From positions 1 to 44,010 of the forward strand of contig NYVG01000006.1 of assembly GCA_002684495.1 (NCBI GenBank): a stretch of 44,010 nucleotides of DNA, given 5' to 3'. The stretch is from Gammaproteobacteria bacterium (GTDB lineage: Bacteria; Pseudomonadota; Gammaproteobacteria; Pseudomonadales; Azotimanducaceae). Numbering within the stretch: position 1 is the first letter of the stretch; every line of letters starts with the position of its first letter. A program made the position numbers and the translations under genes. The notes below the pieces were generated by a model. That model did not search any database, was not told where the DNA came from, and saw only the letters and a program-made list of their open reading frames with translations. Positions 7,639 to 15,950 of the stretch are shown in pieces.

Positions 7639-9547
7639 GTCTGATTCTATGGAAGCTGTGGAGACCACCCCTAATCGTTGGCCGCTACTGGTTACTGCAG
7701 TAGCAGCCCTGCTATCGGTATTTCAGTTATGGCAGCCCGTGGCGGGTTTTGTGCCGCCGGGGGTTTTGCCGTTGGAAACGATACTGGGTATGCAACCGGC
7801 GGTGTATTTTCGTCCGGTGCACTTGTGTTGGGTTTTGTGTTTAGGCTTTTGGGTGTACCCATTACGGGTGCGCGGTGCAGCGTTGCCGTCGCTCGATGTG
7901 CTGACAACATTCCTGGTGTTGTGGGCCAGTTGGCGCATTGTGCAGTTTGATTATGCGGCGATTGATCACTTGTTAAATGGGCTGGGTGCGGCAGATTTTC
8001 TCGCTGGGGTAATCATTGTGCTGGCAACTTTAGAGCTTGCGCGTCGATCTGTCGGTCCAGTGATGGGCATTATCGGCTTGGTGTTTGTTCTTTACGCGGC
8101 CTTTGGCAACGTGCTGCCGGATGTGTTGGCAACTCGCGGATTCAGTTTCGAGCGCATCGTGCGTTTTCAGGTGTTTACCGGCGCTGGCCTGTACGGCGCG
8201 CCCATTGGCATAGCCGCTGGCGCGGTATTTAGCTTTGTGCTGTTTGGTGCGTTTCTGCAGGTCACCGGTGCGGGCAAAATGCTTATCGATTTGTCCTTTG
8301 CCGCAGCGGGAAAATCTCGCGGTGGTCCAGCCAAAGCGTCGGTAATGGCTTCTGCGGCTATGGGGTCAATTTCTGGCAGTGCCATTGCTAACACCGTGAC
8401 CACGGGGTCGCTGACCATTCCAATGATGAAAAAGCTTGGTTACAAACCTGCGCAAGCTGCGGGGATTGAGGCCGCAGCCTCCACTGGCGGGCAGATCATG
8501 CCCCCCATTATGGGAGCCGGGGCCTTCGTTATGGCAGAGTTCACAAAAACGCCTTATGGCGACATTGTGTGGATGGCGCTAGTACCGGCATTGTTGTATT
8601 TCGCATCGGTGTTGTTGTACGTGCATTTGATGGCCAGCAAGGCAGGTTTCAAAGGTGCCACTGAGCGCCCTAAGGTATTGCCTATTTTCCTCAACGGCCT
8701 GCATTTCTTTTTACCCTTAGCCTTAATAACGGTACTGCTGTTGCAGAATTATTCGCCGCTATTGGTGGGTGCCGCCGGGTGCGCGGCAGTGGTAGCTGCC
8801 AGCCTGCTGCGCTCGCATACGCGCATTGGTTTTGCCGAAATTGTTGCTGGGTTACGGCAGGGTGCCTTACTCGCGGTGCCGATTTCTGTGGCCTGCGCGG
8901 TTGCGGGAATTGTTGTGGGTACCATTGGGCAAACGGGCATCGGCCTACAGTTCACCGAGTCGGTGGTGTCATTGAGTGATGGCCGGCTATGGTTGGCCCT
9001 GATACTGGTCGCGGTAGCTGCTCTGGTGTTGGGCATGGGTCTGCCGGCAACGGCCGCCTACATCGTCTTGGCGGTGATGACCGGTCCTGCGTTACAGGAG
9101 CTCGGGTTGGCACTGATTACCGCGCATATGATTATCTTTTGGTTAGCGCAAAGCTCGAACGTGACACCGCCCATTGCGTTAGCCGCGTTTGCTGGTGCAG
9201 GCATTGCCGGCGCTCAACCCATGGCCTCGGCAGTGTCCGCCCTCAAGCTCGCTAACGGATTATTTGTTATTCCGCTGATGATGGCCTACTCGCCGTTGTT
9301 GCTAACCGAGGCATACGGCTGGCCCGTAGTGCTGGTTGCTGGGGCTGTGACTCTGTTGCTTATTGTGGTTTTGGCAATGGCCCTAGAAGGTTTTCTGTGG
9401 ACTACGGTGCCCAAATATCTGCGTGTAGCTGCGTTAGTGTGCGCTGGGCTGCTGGTGTGGCCCGATACGTTAGTACGAATTCTAGGAGCGGTGTTGGCGT
9501 TATTTTTGTTTGCCGTTAATTGGTTGCAGGCTCGACCCTCGCACTGA
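7631..9547 (+). CDS. TRAP transporter permease, fused small (4TM) and large (12TM) subunits
   Basis: A 638-residue inner-membrane protein, hydrophobic throughout. The N-terminal third corresponds to the DctQ-like four-helix subunit, and the rest to the DctM-like transport subunit, as is usual for TAXI-type fused permeases. Characteristic DctM segments include GSISGSAIANTVTTGSLTIP and GGQIMPPIMGAGAF (around 245-300) and GMGLPATAAYIVLA near 470. It uses an ion gradient to import the ligand delivered by the upstream lipoprotein. ATG 7631 lies inside the end of that gene, so the two are coupled. The stop is 18 bp from the convergent cupin-like gene, and no terminator is obvious between them. Confidence 0.92.
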   Translation: MSKSDSMEAVETTPNRWPLLVTAVAALLSVFQLWQPVAGFVPPGVLPLETILGMQPAVYFRPVHLCWVLCLGFWVYPLRVRGAALPSLDVLTTFLVLWASWRIVQFDYAAIDHLLNGLGAADFLAGVIIVLATLELARRSVGPVMGIIGLVFVLYAAFGNVLPDVLATRGFSFERIVRFQVFTGAGLYGAPIGIAAGAVFSFVLFGAFLQVTGAGKMLIDLSFAAAGKSRGGPAKASVMASAAMGSISGSAIANTVTTGSLTIPMMKKLGYKPAQAAGIEAAASTGGQIMPPIMGAGAFVMAEFTKTPYGDIVWMALVPALLYFASVLLYVHLMASKAGFKGATERPKVLPIFLNGLHFFLPLALITVLLLQNYSPLLVGAAGCAAVVAASLLRSHTRIGFAEIVAGLRQGALLAVPISVACAVAGIVVGTIGQTGIGLQFTESVVSLSDGRLWLALILVAVAALVLGMGLPATAAYIVLAVMTGPALQELGLALITAHMIIFWLAQSSNVTPPIALAAFAGAGIAGAQPMASAVSALKLANGLFVIPLMMAYSPLLLTEAYGWPVVLVAGAVTLLLIVVLAMALEGFLWTTVPKYLRVAALVCAGLLVWPDTLVRILGAVLALFLFAVNWLQARPSH

Positions 9548-9565
9548 TTCTGTTCGGTGCAGCTG

Positions 9566-9979
9566 CTACTGGCGCTCGGCTAACCATTGCTCGTGATGAA
9601 TAAACTCGCCGTTTTCCCAGAATCCCCACTCGTTGCTTTTGGGTCCAGTGAGAATGAAGGTCCAAACCGGTTGTTGTCGCTCAAGCTGCACGATGTGCTG
9701 ATGCCGGGGTGAACGAAAGTGCGGGCGCCATGCGCTGACGCGCTGGCGGCCCTTGGGAGTCAGCTCGGTATAGCTGCGCAACGGCAGGGTAATAAACCAC
9801 CATGGATGATCATGAAATGCACGGTCGTCGTCGCCTTTATGAAATTTATGCAGGCGTAAGGTAAAGCCGCACCAAATAATCCAGCGCTCTAGGTAGGCTT
9901 CTTCGTTATCGAAAACCAGATCATGGGTCCAGCCGAATGGCCACCGACCGAAAGAAAAGATGTATTCTTGAAAAACCAC
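9566..9979 (-). CDS. Cupin-like conserved hypothetical protein
   Basis: A 137-residue soluble protein rich in Trp and His. The stretch LHKFHKGDDDRAFHDHPWWF (about 43-62) looks like the first cupin motif, with histidines spaced to hold a metal. SPRHQHIVQLE further on would supply the second-motif histidine. C-terminal WTFILTGPKSNEWGFW fits the last barrel strands. Similar small proteins occur in bacteria and phages without assigned function. It is divergent from the P450 gene across about 90 bp and convergent with the TRAP permease. No enzymatic role can be assigned; a metal-binding sensor or isomerase-like role is speculative. Confidence 0.7.
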   Translation of the reverse strand: MVFQEYIFSFGRWPFGWTHDLVFDNEEAYLERWIIWCGFTLRLHKFHKGDDDRAFHDHPWWFITLPLRSYTELTPKGRQRVSAWRPHFRSPRHQHIVQLERQQPVWTFILTGPKSNEWGFWENGEFIHHEQWLAERQ

Positions 9980-10001
9980 TATTTGCCGTTTGCTGAGGGT
10001 G

Positions 10002-10032
10002 TTGCCGAACCATGCAGGACGGCGAGTATACT
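10002..10032 (+). promoter_or_regulatory. Candidate sigma70-type promoter for the P450 gene
   Basis: TATACT (10027-10032) is a good -10 element. It lies inside a perfect 10-bp palindrome GAGTATACTC (10024-10033). TTGCCG at 10002-10007 is a weak -35 candidate with a long 19-bp spacer. Transcription would begin about 30 nt before ATG 10071. It is a motif match only. Confidence 0.35.
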
Positions 10033-10070
10033 CTGCAACATAGAAAAAACAGCTGTTAGCGGGAATACAT

Positions 10071-11327
10071 ATGTCAGTAATTACTCAGTCGCCTGATTTG
10101 GACAATGCCTTGGTCAACCCAGCAAATTGGGCGGATGAAAACTGGGTGCATGAGCAATTCAGCTGGATGCGCGCTAATGAGCCGCTGAAGTATCTCAGCC
10201 CTGAGGGGTTCGAGCCATTTTGGAACGTGACTCGATATGCCGACATCAAAGCCATCGAAGGCAATAAAGCAGTTTTTATAAATGATCCGCGCCCAACTCT
10301 GGGTCAAAAGATGATGACCGAAGTTCTGCAACAGATGACTGGCCGTAAACATCTGGTGCGATCGCTGGTGCAGATGGATGATCCCGATCACATGCGTTAT
10401 CGGCGGCTGACCCAAGGCTGGTTTATGGGCAGCAACCTGCGCAAGTTACAACAGCGCATTGATGAGCTGGCAGTTCACTATGTCGATCGGATGGGGGAAA
10501 TGGGTGGCGAATGTGACTTTGTAAAGGATGTGGCCATTTGGTTTCCGCTGCGCGTCATCATGTCGATATTCGGTGTGCCGGAAGAAGACGAGCCGTTAAT
10601 GCTCAAGCTAACCCAGGAGTTATTCGGCAGCACCGATCCAGATGTGGCTCGGTCCTTCGACATGATGGACTTCATGGAAGTGGTGCTGGATTTTGAAAAA
10701 TACTTTGTCGAGTTAACCGAGGCGCGCAGAAACAAACCGACTGACGATCTAGCCTCGCTGATTGCAAACTCCGAGATTGATGGCGAGCGTTTACCGCAAC
10801 ACGAAACCAATGGCTATTACATGATTATCGCCACGGCCGGGCATGACACCACCAGCGCCTCAACCGCCGGAGGTTTGTTGGCGTTGCTGGAAAGACCGGA
10901 AGAAATGGCCAAGCTGCGTGCCGATGTGGACGGTTTACTGCCCACGGCCATCGATGAAATGATTCGCTGGGTATCACCGGTACGGCATTTTATGCGTACC
11001 GCTACCGAGGATTGCGACATCGGTGGACAAACCATTCGTGCGGGCGAGTCAGCAATTCTCTGGTACCCCTCGGCAAATCGGGACGAAAGCGTATTTGACG
11101 TGCCATTTGATTTTCGCGTTGACCGTAAGGATGCCAAGCAAATCGCCTTTGGTTTTGGTGCTCATGTGTGTCTCGGCCAGCACCTAGCGCGTATGGAAAT
11201 GGCATCTCTGTATCGTGCATTACTGAACCGGGTAGAAGACATCGAACTCGCCGGCGAACCTCAGTACACCCAATCCACCTTTGTTGGTGGTTTAAAGACT
11301 TTGCCGATTCGCTATCGGATGAAGTAA
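10071..11327 (+). CDS. Cytochrome P450 monooxygenase
   Basis: A 418-residue soluble bacterial class I P450. The I-helix oxygen-activation motif AGHDTTS is at 256-262, the K-helix ExxR is EMIR near 290, and the haem-cysteine loop FGFGAHVCLG places the thiolate ligand at Cys367. The SAILWYPSANRDESVF segment and the C-terminal FVGGLKTLPIRYRMK resemble, from memory, terpene- or steroid-oxidising groups such as CYP108 (P450terp). The substrate remains uncertain. No ferredoxin or ferredoxin reductase gene lies nearby, so reducing partners must be encoded elsewhere. It sits 165 bp before a Mo-hydroxylase subunit on the same strand. Confidence 0.93.
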   Translation: MSVITQSPDLDNALVNPANWADENWVHEQFSWMRANEPLKYLSPEGFEPFWNVTRYADIKAIEGNKAVFINDPRPTLGQKMMTEVLQQMTGRKHLVRSLVQMDDPDHMRYRRLTQGWFMGSNLRKLQQRIDELAVHYVDRMGEMGGECDFVKDVAIWFPLRVIMSIFGVPEEDEPLMLKLTQELFGSTDPDVARSFDMMDFMEVVLDFEKYFVELTEARRNKPTDDLASLIANSEIDGERLPQHETNGYYMIIATAGHDTTSASTAGGLLALLERPEEMAKLRADVDGLLPTAIDEMIRWVSPVRHFMRTATEDCDIGGQTIRAGESAILWYPSANRDESVFDVPFDFRVDRKDAKQIAFGFGAHVCLGQHLARMEMASLYRALLNRVEDIELAGEPQYTQSTFVGGLKTLPIRYRMK

Positions 11328-11491
11328 TTAGGATGTTCGCGTCGGCAGGTCTGTGCGCGCAGTTGGGGTCCACAGGTGTTCTATATTCAGTAGCAGTGCA
11401 GGCCAGCCCTAAGATGCTTACCGCTGCTGCTGGTTTCCCAGTGCTAGGCCAGCGTGCTACATTTTGCGTTTGAAGCCCCAAGGAGTGAGTC

Positions 11492-13750
11492 ATGGCAGAA
11501 GCAGTGGATTATAAGCAGATAGGCAGGCGCCCGGTGCGTCCCGATGGCCTGGACAAGGTTACCGGCCGCGCGCAGTTCGGCGCGGACACGGTGTTGCCCA
11601 ATATGATTCATGGCAAGGTTCTGCGCAGTCCTCATGCTCACGCGAAAATCCTCAGCATTGATGTCAGTGGTGCCCTTGCGATGCCCGGCGTATTTGCTGC
11701 GATCAGCGGCGCGGACTTTCCCGGTGGTGGCATCGAAGGTGAGGTCGGCGGCGAAGGTGGCGGCACGTTAGACGATGTGGCTAAAAATGTTATGGCGCGG
11801 GATAAGGTGCTGTATCACGGCCATGCTGTTGCGGCGGTGGCTGCAGCCACACCGATGGCGGCAGAAGCGGCGCTAGCGGCTATCAATGTAGAGTATGAGC
11901 CTTTAGCGCCAGTATTGGATGTGCTCCAGGCCATGCAGCCTGACGCGACTCTGGTGGACGAAAACAATTACACCAAGTTGCCAGAAAAACCCCAGCATCC
12001 GAGTAATGTTGCGAATCAGGGGCGGCTTGAGCGCGGCAGTATTGAAGAAGGTTTTGCCGCCGCAGACGTTGTGGTGGAACGCGAGTTTAAATGCCCGATG
12101 GCGCACCAGGGTTATATCGAACCCCAGGCGTGTGTCGCCAGTATTGACGAGCAGGGTCGTGGCACGTTGTGGTGCTCTACTCAGGGGCACTTTGAATTTC
12201 GTGCTGCAACTTCAAAAATGCTGGGTAAGGACTTGTCGGATCTTAAGGTTGTTCCGAAAGAGATCGGTGGCGGCTTTGGCGGCAAAACGGTGGTATATCT
12301 GGAGCCGCTGGCGGTGCTGTTATCGGAGAAATCTGGCCGGCCGGTGAAAATGGCGCTGAACCGCGAGGAAGTATTTCGCGCTACGGGGCCTGCATCAGCT
12401 TCGGTCGCGCGCATCAAGGTTGGCGCAAAACGGGATGGCACCATTACTGCCGCCCATGCTTGGATTGCCTATGAGGCTGGCGCTTTCGCAGGTGCTCCGT
12501 ATATGCCTGGCGCAATGGCGATATTCGCTCCCTATCAATTGGAAAATTTCTTGGTTGAAACCTTTGATGTGCTGGTGAATAAGCCGAAGGTTGCGGCCTA
12601 TCGTGCACCGGGTGCACCCCAATCTATGCACGCCTTTGAGTGCGCGCTGGATGAAATTGCCCAACTGTTGGAGACAGATCCGATTGACATGCGATTACAC
12701 AATGCGGCAGAAGAGGGCACCCAAGCGCCCTATGGGCCGAAGTTTCCACCGATCGGATTTAAGGCTTGTCTGGAAGCAGCAAAGTCGCACCCGAATTACC
12801 TTGCCCCGGTGCCAGAAGGCGCAGGCCGTGGCGTTGCAGCAGGGTTCTGGTTCAATGTAGGTCTGCAGTCTAGTGCTGAGGTGCACATTAATGAAAACGG
12901 CACCGTGATGGTCATAGAGGGCAGTCCCGATATTGGTGGCTCCCGGGCGTCAATGTGCCTGATGGCGGCGGAAACTTTAGGTATAGAGTATGAGCAGGTG
13001 CGCGCCCAAGTGGCTGATACAGACAGCACCGGGTTCTGTAATGTCACCGGCGGTAGTCGAACGACCTTTGCCACAGGTATGGCGGTCACCAGGGCCTGCG
13101 AAGATGTTATTGCAGAATGCAAAAAGCGCGCGGCCATGACCTGGGGGCTGGATGAGGACCAGGTGGAATGGGAAGACGGACAGGCGGTGCCAGGTCCTGG
13201 GGTTAATGCGGATGTTAAAGCGCTTTCTCTTGCTGATCTGGCCGGTAAGGCGGCCAAAACCGGTGGGCCCATCCTGGGTCGAGCGTCGCTAAATGCTCAG
13301 GGTGCTGGCGCGAGTTTTTCTGTGAATTTCGGCGATCTGCGGGTAGATCCAGAAACGGGCAAAGTTGATGTGTTGTCGTATACCGCGGTACAGGATGCGG
13401 GCAAGGCTATTCACCCTGCATACGTAGAGGGACAGATGCAGGGGGGCGCAGCCCAAGGACTAGGCTGGGCGCTGAATGAAGAATACATCTACAACGACGA
13501 AGGGGTGCTGGAAAACCCAGGATTCTTGGATTATCGGATACCCGTTTGCTCCGATCTGCCGATGATCGACACGGAGATTGTTGAAGTTGCAAATCCAAGC
13601 CATCCCTATGGTGTGCGAGGAGTCGGTGAAACACCCATCGTTGCGCCCTTGGCGGTGGCGACAAATGCGGTATCTCGGGCCATCGACAAGCGCGTAGGTG
13701 AATTACCGCTATCCCCACCCAATCTATTAGAGGTCATCGACGGCGACTAG
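11492..13750 (+). CDS. Xanthine dehydrogenase family molybdopterin-binding (large) subunit
   Basis: A 752-residue large subunit of a molybdenum hydroxylase, which hydroxylates a carbon with water-derived oxygen at a Mo-pterin cytosine dinucleotide centre. The N-terminal a/b-hammerhead region starts at GLDKVTGRAQFGAD. The Mo-cofactor motifs STQGHFEFR and GGGFGGKT lie at about 230-270, AYRAPGAPQ near 370, and the catalytic glutamate is Glu713 in GVRGVGETPI. A strong AAGGAG ribosome site precedes ATG 11492. The [2Fe-2S] and FAD subunits that normally accompany this chain are not present on either side. It is followed after 15 bp by a MoaD-like gene. The motif set does not match CO dehydrogenase (no AYxCSFR), so the substrate is open. 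Confidence 0.9.
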   Translation: MAEAVDYKQIGRRPVRPDGLDKVTGRAQFGADTVLPNMIHGKVLRSPHAHAKILSIDVSGALAMPGVFAAISGADFPGGGIEGEVGGEGGGTLDDVAKNVMARDKVLYHGHAVAAVAAATPMAAEAALAAINVEYEPLAPVLDVLQAMQPDATLVDENNYTKLPEKPQHPSNVANQGRLERGSIEEGFAAADVVVEREFKCPMAHQGYIEPQACVASIDEQGRGTLWCSTQGHFEFRAATSKMLGKDLSDLKVVPKEIGGGFGGKTVVYLEPLAVLLSEKSGRPVKMALNREEVFRATGPASASVARIKVGAKRDGTITAAHAWIAYEAGAFAGAPYMPGAMAIFAPYQLENFLVETFDVLVNKPKVAAYRAPGAPQSMHAFECALDEIAQLLETDPIDMRLHNAAEEGTQAPYGPKFPPIGFKACLEAAKSHPNYLAPVPEGAGRGVAAGFWFNVGLQSSAEVHINENGTVMVIEGSPDIGGSRASMCLMAAETLGIEYEQVRAQVADTDSTGFCNVTGGSRTTFATGMAVTRACEDVIAECKKRAAMTWGLDEDQVEWEDGQAVPGPGVNADVKALSLADLAGKAAKTGGPILGRASLNAQGAGASFSVNFGDLRVDPETGKVDVLSYTAVQDAGKAIHPAYVEGQMQGGAAQGLGWALNEEYIYNDEGVLENPGFLDYRIPVCSDLPMIDTEIVEVANPSHPYGVRGVGETPIVAPLAVATNAVSRAIDKRVGELPLSPPNLLEVIDGD

Positions 13751-13765
13751 TTGTCAGACTGATAA

Positions 13766-14008
13766 GTGGCTGAGGTTACACTTCCAGAAGATTGGACGGC
13801 TCTAACGGGTGGGGTGCGCGTGCTCGAAATAAGCGCCGAAAATTATCGCGACCTACGTTCGAGTCTGACCCAGCGATGGCCTGATCTTGGCACGGTACTA
13901 GATCGCTGCGCCGTGGCTATTGATGGGCAGATTTACCAGGATGCGTTTATGGAAGAGTTGGCAGCTGACAGCGAAGTATTCTTTATGCCGCGCATAGAGG
14001 GCGGCTGA
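13766..14008 (+). CDS. MoaD/ThiS-like beta-grasp protein
   Basis: An 80-residue protein starting at GTG 13766, 15 bp after the Mo-hydroxylase subunit and probably co-transcribed. The C-terminal half, VAIDGQIYQDAF...EVFFMPRIEGG, has the MoaD/ThiS pattern: a strand with a DG turn, a hydrophobic strand close to the end, and the terminal Gly-Gly that is activated to a thiocarboxylate. MoaD supplies sulfur for molybdopterin dithiolene formation. A paralogue beside a Mo-enzyme could be dedicated to it, or could serve another sulfur-transfer reaction. No MoaE or MoeB partner is in the window. Sequence similarity outside the C-terminus is weak to my eye, so the family call rests on the motif and the context. 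Confidence 0.75.
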   Translation: MAEVTLPEDWTALTGGVRVLEISAENYRDLRSSLTQRWPDLGTVLDRCAVAIDGQIYQDAFMEELAADSEVFFMPRIEGG

Positions 14009-14035
14009 GCTAATTCCCAGCACCCGGCAATGTGT

Positions 14036-14587
14036 TCAAACGCAGGCCTGTGCCAAGGTATTTGCCACCTCAGCAATATCGCTGGGCCAATCCTTGGTCT
14101 GGCTTGTAAAGCCCGAAACGTCACCAGCGTAAAGATAGCGTAAGGCCTCTTCATAACCGGGTAGGTCACCAGCCAGAGCCTGGCAAAAGCGATAAGCCCG
14201 TTGTTGCGCCTGATGCCGGGCGAATTCCCGTTGCCGAGCCGGGTCCTTCCGTGCAGCGGAAACGAGTTTGCGCAGGGTTACTGATGCGCCGCCCGGTTGT
14301 TGTGCCAGCCAATCCCAGTGTCGAGGTAATAGTGTGACCTCCCGACCCACCACACCAAGCTTAGGTCGGCCGCGTCCGCGAGTCGGTGTCGCGGCAGTTT
14401 GCGGATAGCTGTCAATGCGCCTACCCACCTCATCGGCACTCCCACTGAGGTCGACGTCGACGACGCTAAAAGAGATTTCATCAAAAATCACAACACCTGG
14501 TTCATGCAGGTGAGCGTGGGCAGCCAGCGCAGCCTCTTTTAGCGAGCCACGAGCAATACGGTGGCTAGGACAAAACACTATGTACAT
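14036..14587 (-). CDS. DUF2239 family protein
   Basis: A 183-residue soluble protein of unknown function. The hallmark segment GRGRPKLGVVGREVTLLPRH (about 71-90) followed by WDWLAQQPGGASVTLRKLV is typical of DUF2239 (Pfam PF09998). The N-terminal half is a predicted a/b region including VVIFDEISFSVVDVDLSGS. The C-terminal part is helical and rich in Ala, Gln and Arg. The GRPKLG segment is reminiscent of AT-hook-like or nucleic-acid-contacting basic loops, but no activity is established. It is preceded, 76 bp upstream on the same strand, by an MFS exporter. A large inverted repeat abuts its start codon, and no Shine-Dalgarno is visible between the repeat and ATG 14587. Confidence 0.88.
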   Translation of the reverse strand: MYIVFCPSHRIARGSLKEAALAAHAHLHEPGVVIFDEISFSVVDVDLSGSADEVGRRIDSYPQTAATPTRGRGRPKLGVVGREVTLLPRHWDWLAQQPGGASVTLRKLVSAARKDPARQREFARHQAQQRAYRFCQALAGDLPGYEEALRYLYAGDVSGFTSQTKDWPSDIAEVANTLAQACV

Positions 14588-14588
14588 A

Positions 14589-14629
14589 TATCCGGGTAAT
14601 AATTGATCTCAAATATTATTACCCAGATA
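14589..14629. promoter_or_regulatory. 15-bp inverted repeat immediately upstream of the DUF2239 start; candidate operator
   Basis: Arms TATCCGGGTAATAAT (14589-14603) and ATTATTACCCAGATA (14615-14629) are complementary at 14 of 15 positions, including a perfect 10-bp core GGGTAATAAT/ATTATTACCC, and are separated by 11 nt. On the minus strand the proximal arm ends 1 nt from ATG 14587. The size and symmetry suit a dimeric repressor (MarR, TetR or ArsR-like). An mRNA hairpin hiding the start codon or ending the MFS transcript is an alternative. No T-run follows, so intrinsic termination is less likely. Confidence 0.6.
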
Positions 14630-14663
14630 AAATTAGGCATCAATGGTTGCTTGCAGCGGCCGC

Positions 14664-15950
14664 TTAACGAACATTGGTGTTAGGTTTCGGCCTTTTGTGG
14701 TTATCCCGGGTGCGAAGCACAAAAACAATGAGCGGTAGATATAAGAAAAAAGTAAACCAATAGGGTAGATCAGGCTGGATTTGATAGAAAAAACCGCCAA
14801 GCAGGGGCCCGATGGTAAAGCCCAATGGGCCACAGGAGCCTGCCAGACCGGCGACCGCTCCTTGCTCGTCAGCGTTCACGGCCATTGATGCGCCGGCCAT
14901 AAAGGCTGGCCCTGCCAGACCCATTCCAGCGCCCTGCAGTAGCATGGCAATTATCAGCAACGATTGGGTGTCAGCCATGGCCAAACAGGCGAAAGCCAGC
15001 GTCAGTATGGGCATGGCAATGCGCAGCCATTGGATGGGACGTAGATTAATACGCTGCATCAAACCAAGTTGGCTGACTAACGAAGCCGCTGCCGATAAGC
15101 CCATTGCCATACCAAAGGTCTGTGCTGTTTCCACGGCAGTTAAGCCCAAAACATCCTGGAAACGAAACGCCAAAGTTTGCTGCACTAATGCCATGCCGAC
15201 AAACATCATGGCGCCAACGATAATGTAGGGCAGTATACGGGGATCGAAATAGCTGAGCTTAATGCTGGGCTGATCCCGGGCTAATTTCGGTTGCGGACTG
15301 CCGGGCAGCAAAAAGACCACAAATACGGCTGTGGTCAATGCCAGACCTGAGGCCACCCACAATGGCGTCAGCAAGGTTATACCCGCAAGCAAACCGCCTA
15401 ATGCAGGGCCGAGGATACCGCCAAGGTTGTTGGCTGCCCCCACCGCGCCCATGCCTTTAGTGCGGGTAGTGATATCGGTGATATCGGCCATATAGGCGCT
15501 GCTCGCAGGCATAATTGCTGACATTACGCTGGCATGCATCACTCGGGTAAGCATAAGCAATAAGTAGGCGCTGAGTGGCATCAGCGCACCAATCAGGGCG
15601 GCATGAAATACGCTCGCAAACAAGAAGTTCCCGCAGGCATAACCCAACAAGCCGAAGATCATTACCGGTTTGCGTCCCCAACGGTCACTCAGTCGCCCCC
15701 AGCGTGGGCTGGCTAGGAATACGGTCAGTGACGATGCTGCAATGACCGAACTGATCTGCAGCTCGCTGAGACCAACTTCTCGACCCAGCGGACCAAGAAT
15801 TGCAAATAGCACAGTGAAACCGAAGCCTACGCCCACCAGAGCCAGCAACAGAATAATGCGCGCGAATTTGTACTGTTGTGGCTGAGGGTCGGTGGTCGGT
15901 TCGATCAATAGCGTTTGCTCATAGTGGAAGGGTAAAATGCAATCGACCAT
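14664..15950 (-). CDS. MFS transporter, drug-exporter-like
   Basis: A 12-helix major facilitator protein of about 428 residues when started at ATG 15950. The cytoplasmic loop between helices 2 and 3 carries the MFS motif A, GRLSDRWGRKPVMIFG. Helix 5 region GAANNLGGILGPALGGLLAG resembles motif C of antiporters, which suggests proton-driven export (TetA/multidrug type) rather than uptake. The frame is open to 16040, but the extra 30 residues are polar and overlap the divergent small membrane protein, so they are unlikely. TTG 15908 is another possible start. A DUF2239 gene follows after 76 bp. The substrate is unknown. Confidence 0.88.
   Translation of the reverse strand: MVDCILPFHYEQTLLIEPTTDPQPQQYKFARIILLLALVGVGFGFTVLFAILGPLGREVGLSELQISSVIAASSLTVFLASPRWGRLSDRWGRKPVMIFGLLGYACGNFLFASVFHAALIGALMPLSAYLLLMLTRVMHASVMSAIMPASSAYMADITDITTRTKGMGAVGAANNLGGILGPALGGLLAGITLLTPLWVASGLALTTAVFVVFLLPGSPQPKLARDQPSIKLSYFDPRILPYIIVGAMMFVGMALVQQTLAFRFQDVLGLTAVETAQTFGMAMGLSAAASLVSQLGLMQRINLRPIQWLRIAMPILTLAFACLAMADTQSLLIIAMLLQGAGMGLAGPAFMAGASMAVNADEQGAVAGLAGSCGPLGFTIGPLLGGFFYQIQPDLPYWFTFFLYLPLIVFVLRTRDNHKRPKPNTNVR

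Noticed and set aside
11328-11491. Small gene or promoter between the P450 and the Mo-hydroxylase
   Set aside because: Only the AAGGAG ribosome site of the downstream gene is convincing. The TTGGGG/TATATT pair has a 13-bp spacer, too short for a sigma70 promoter.
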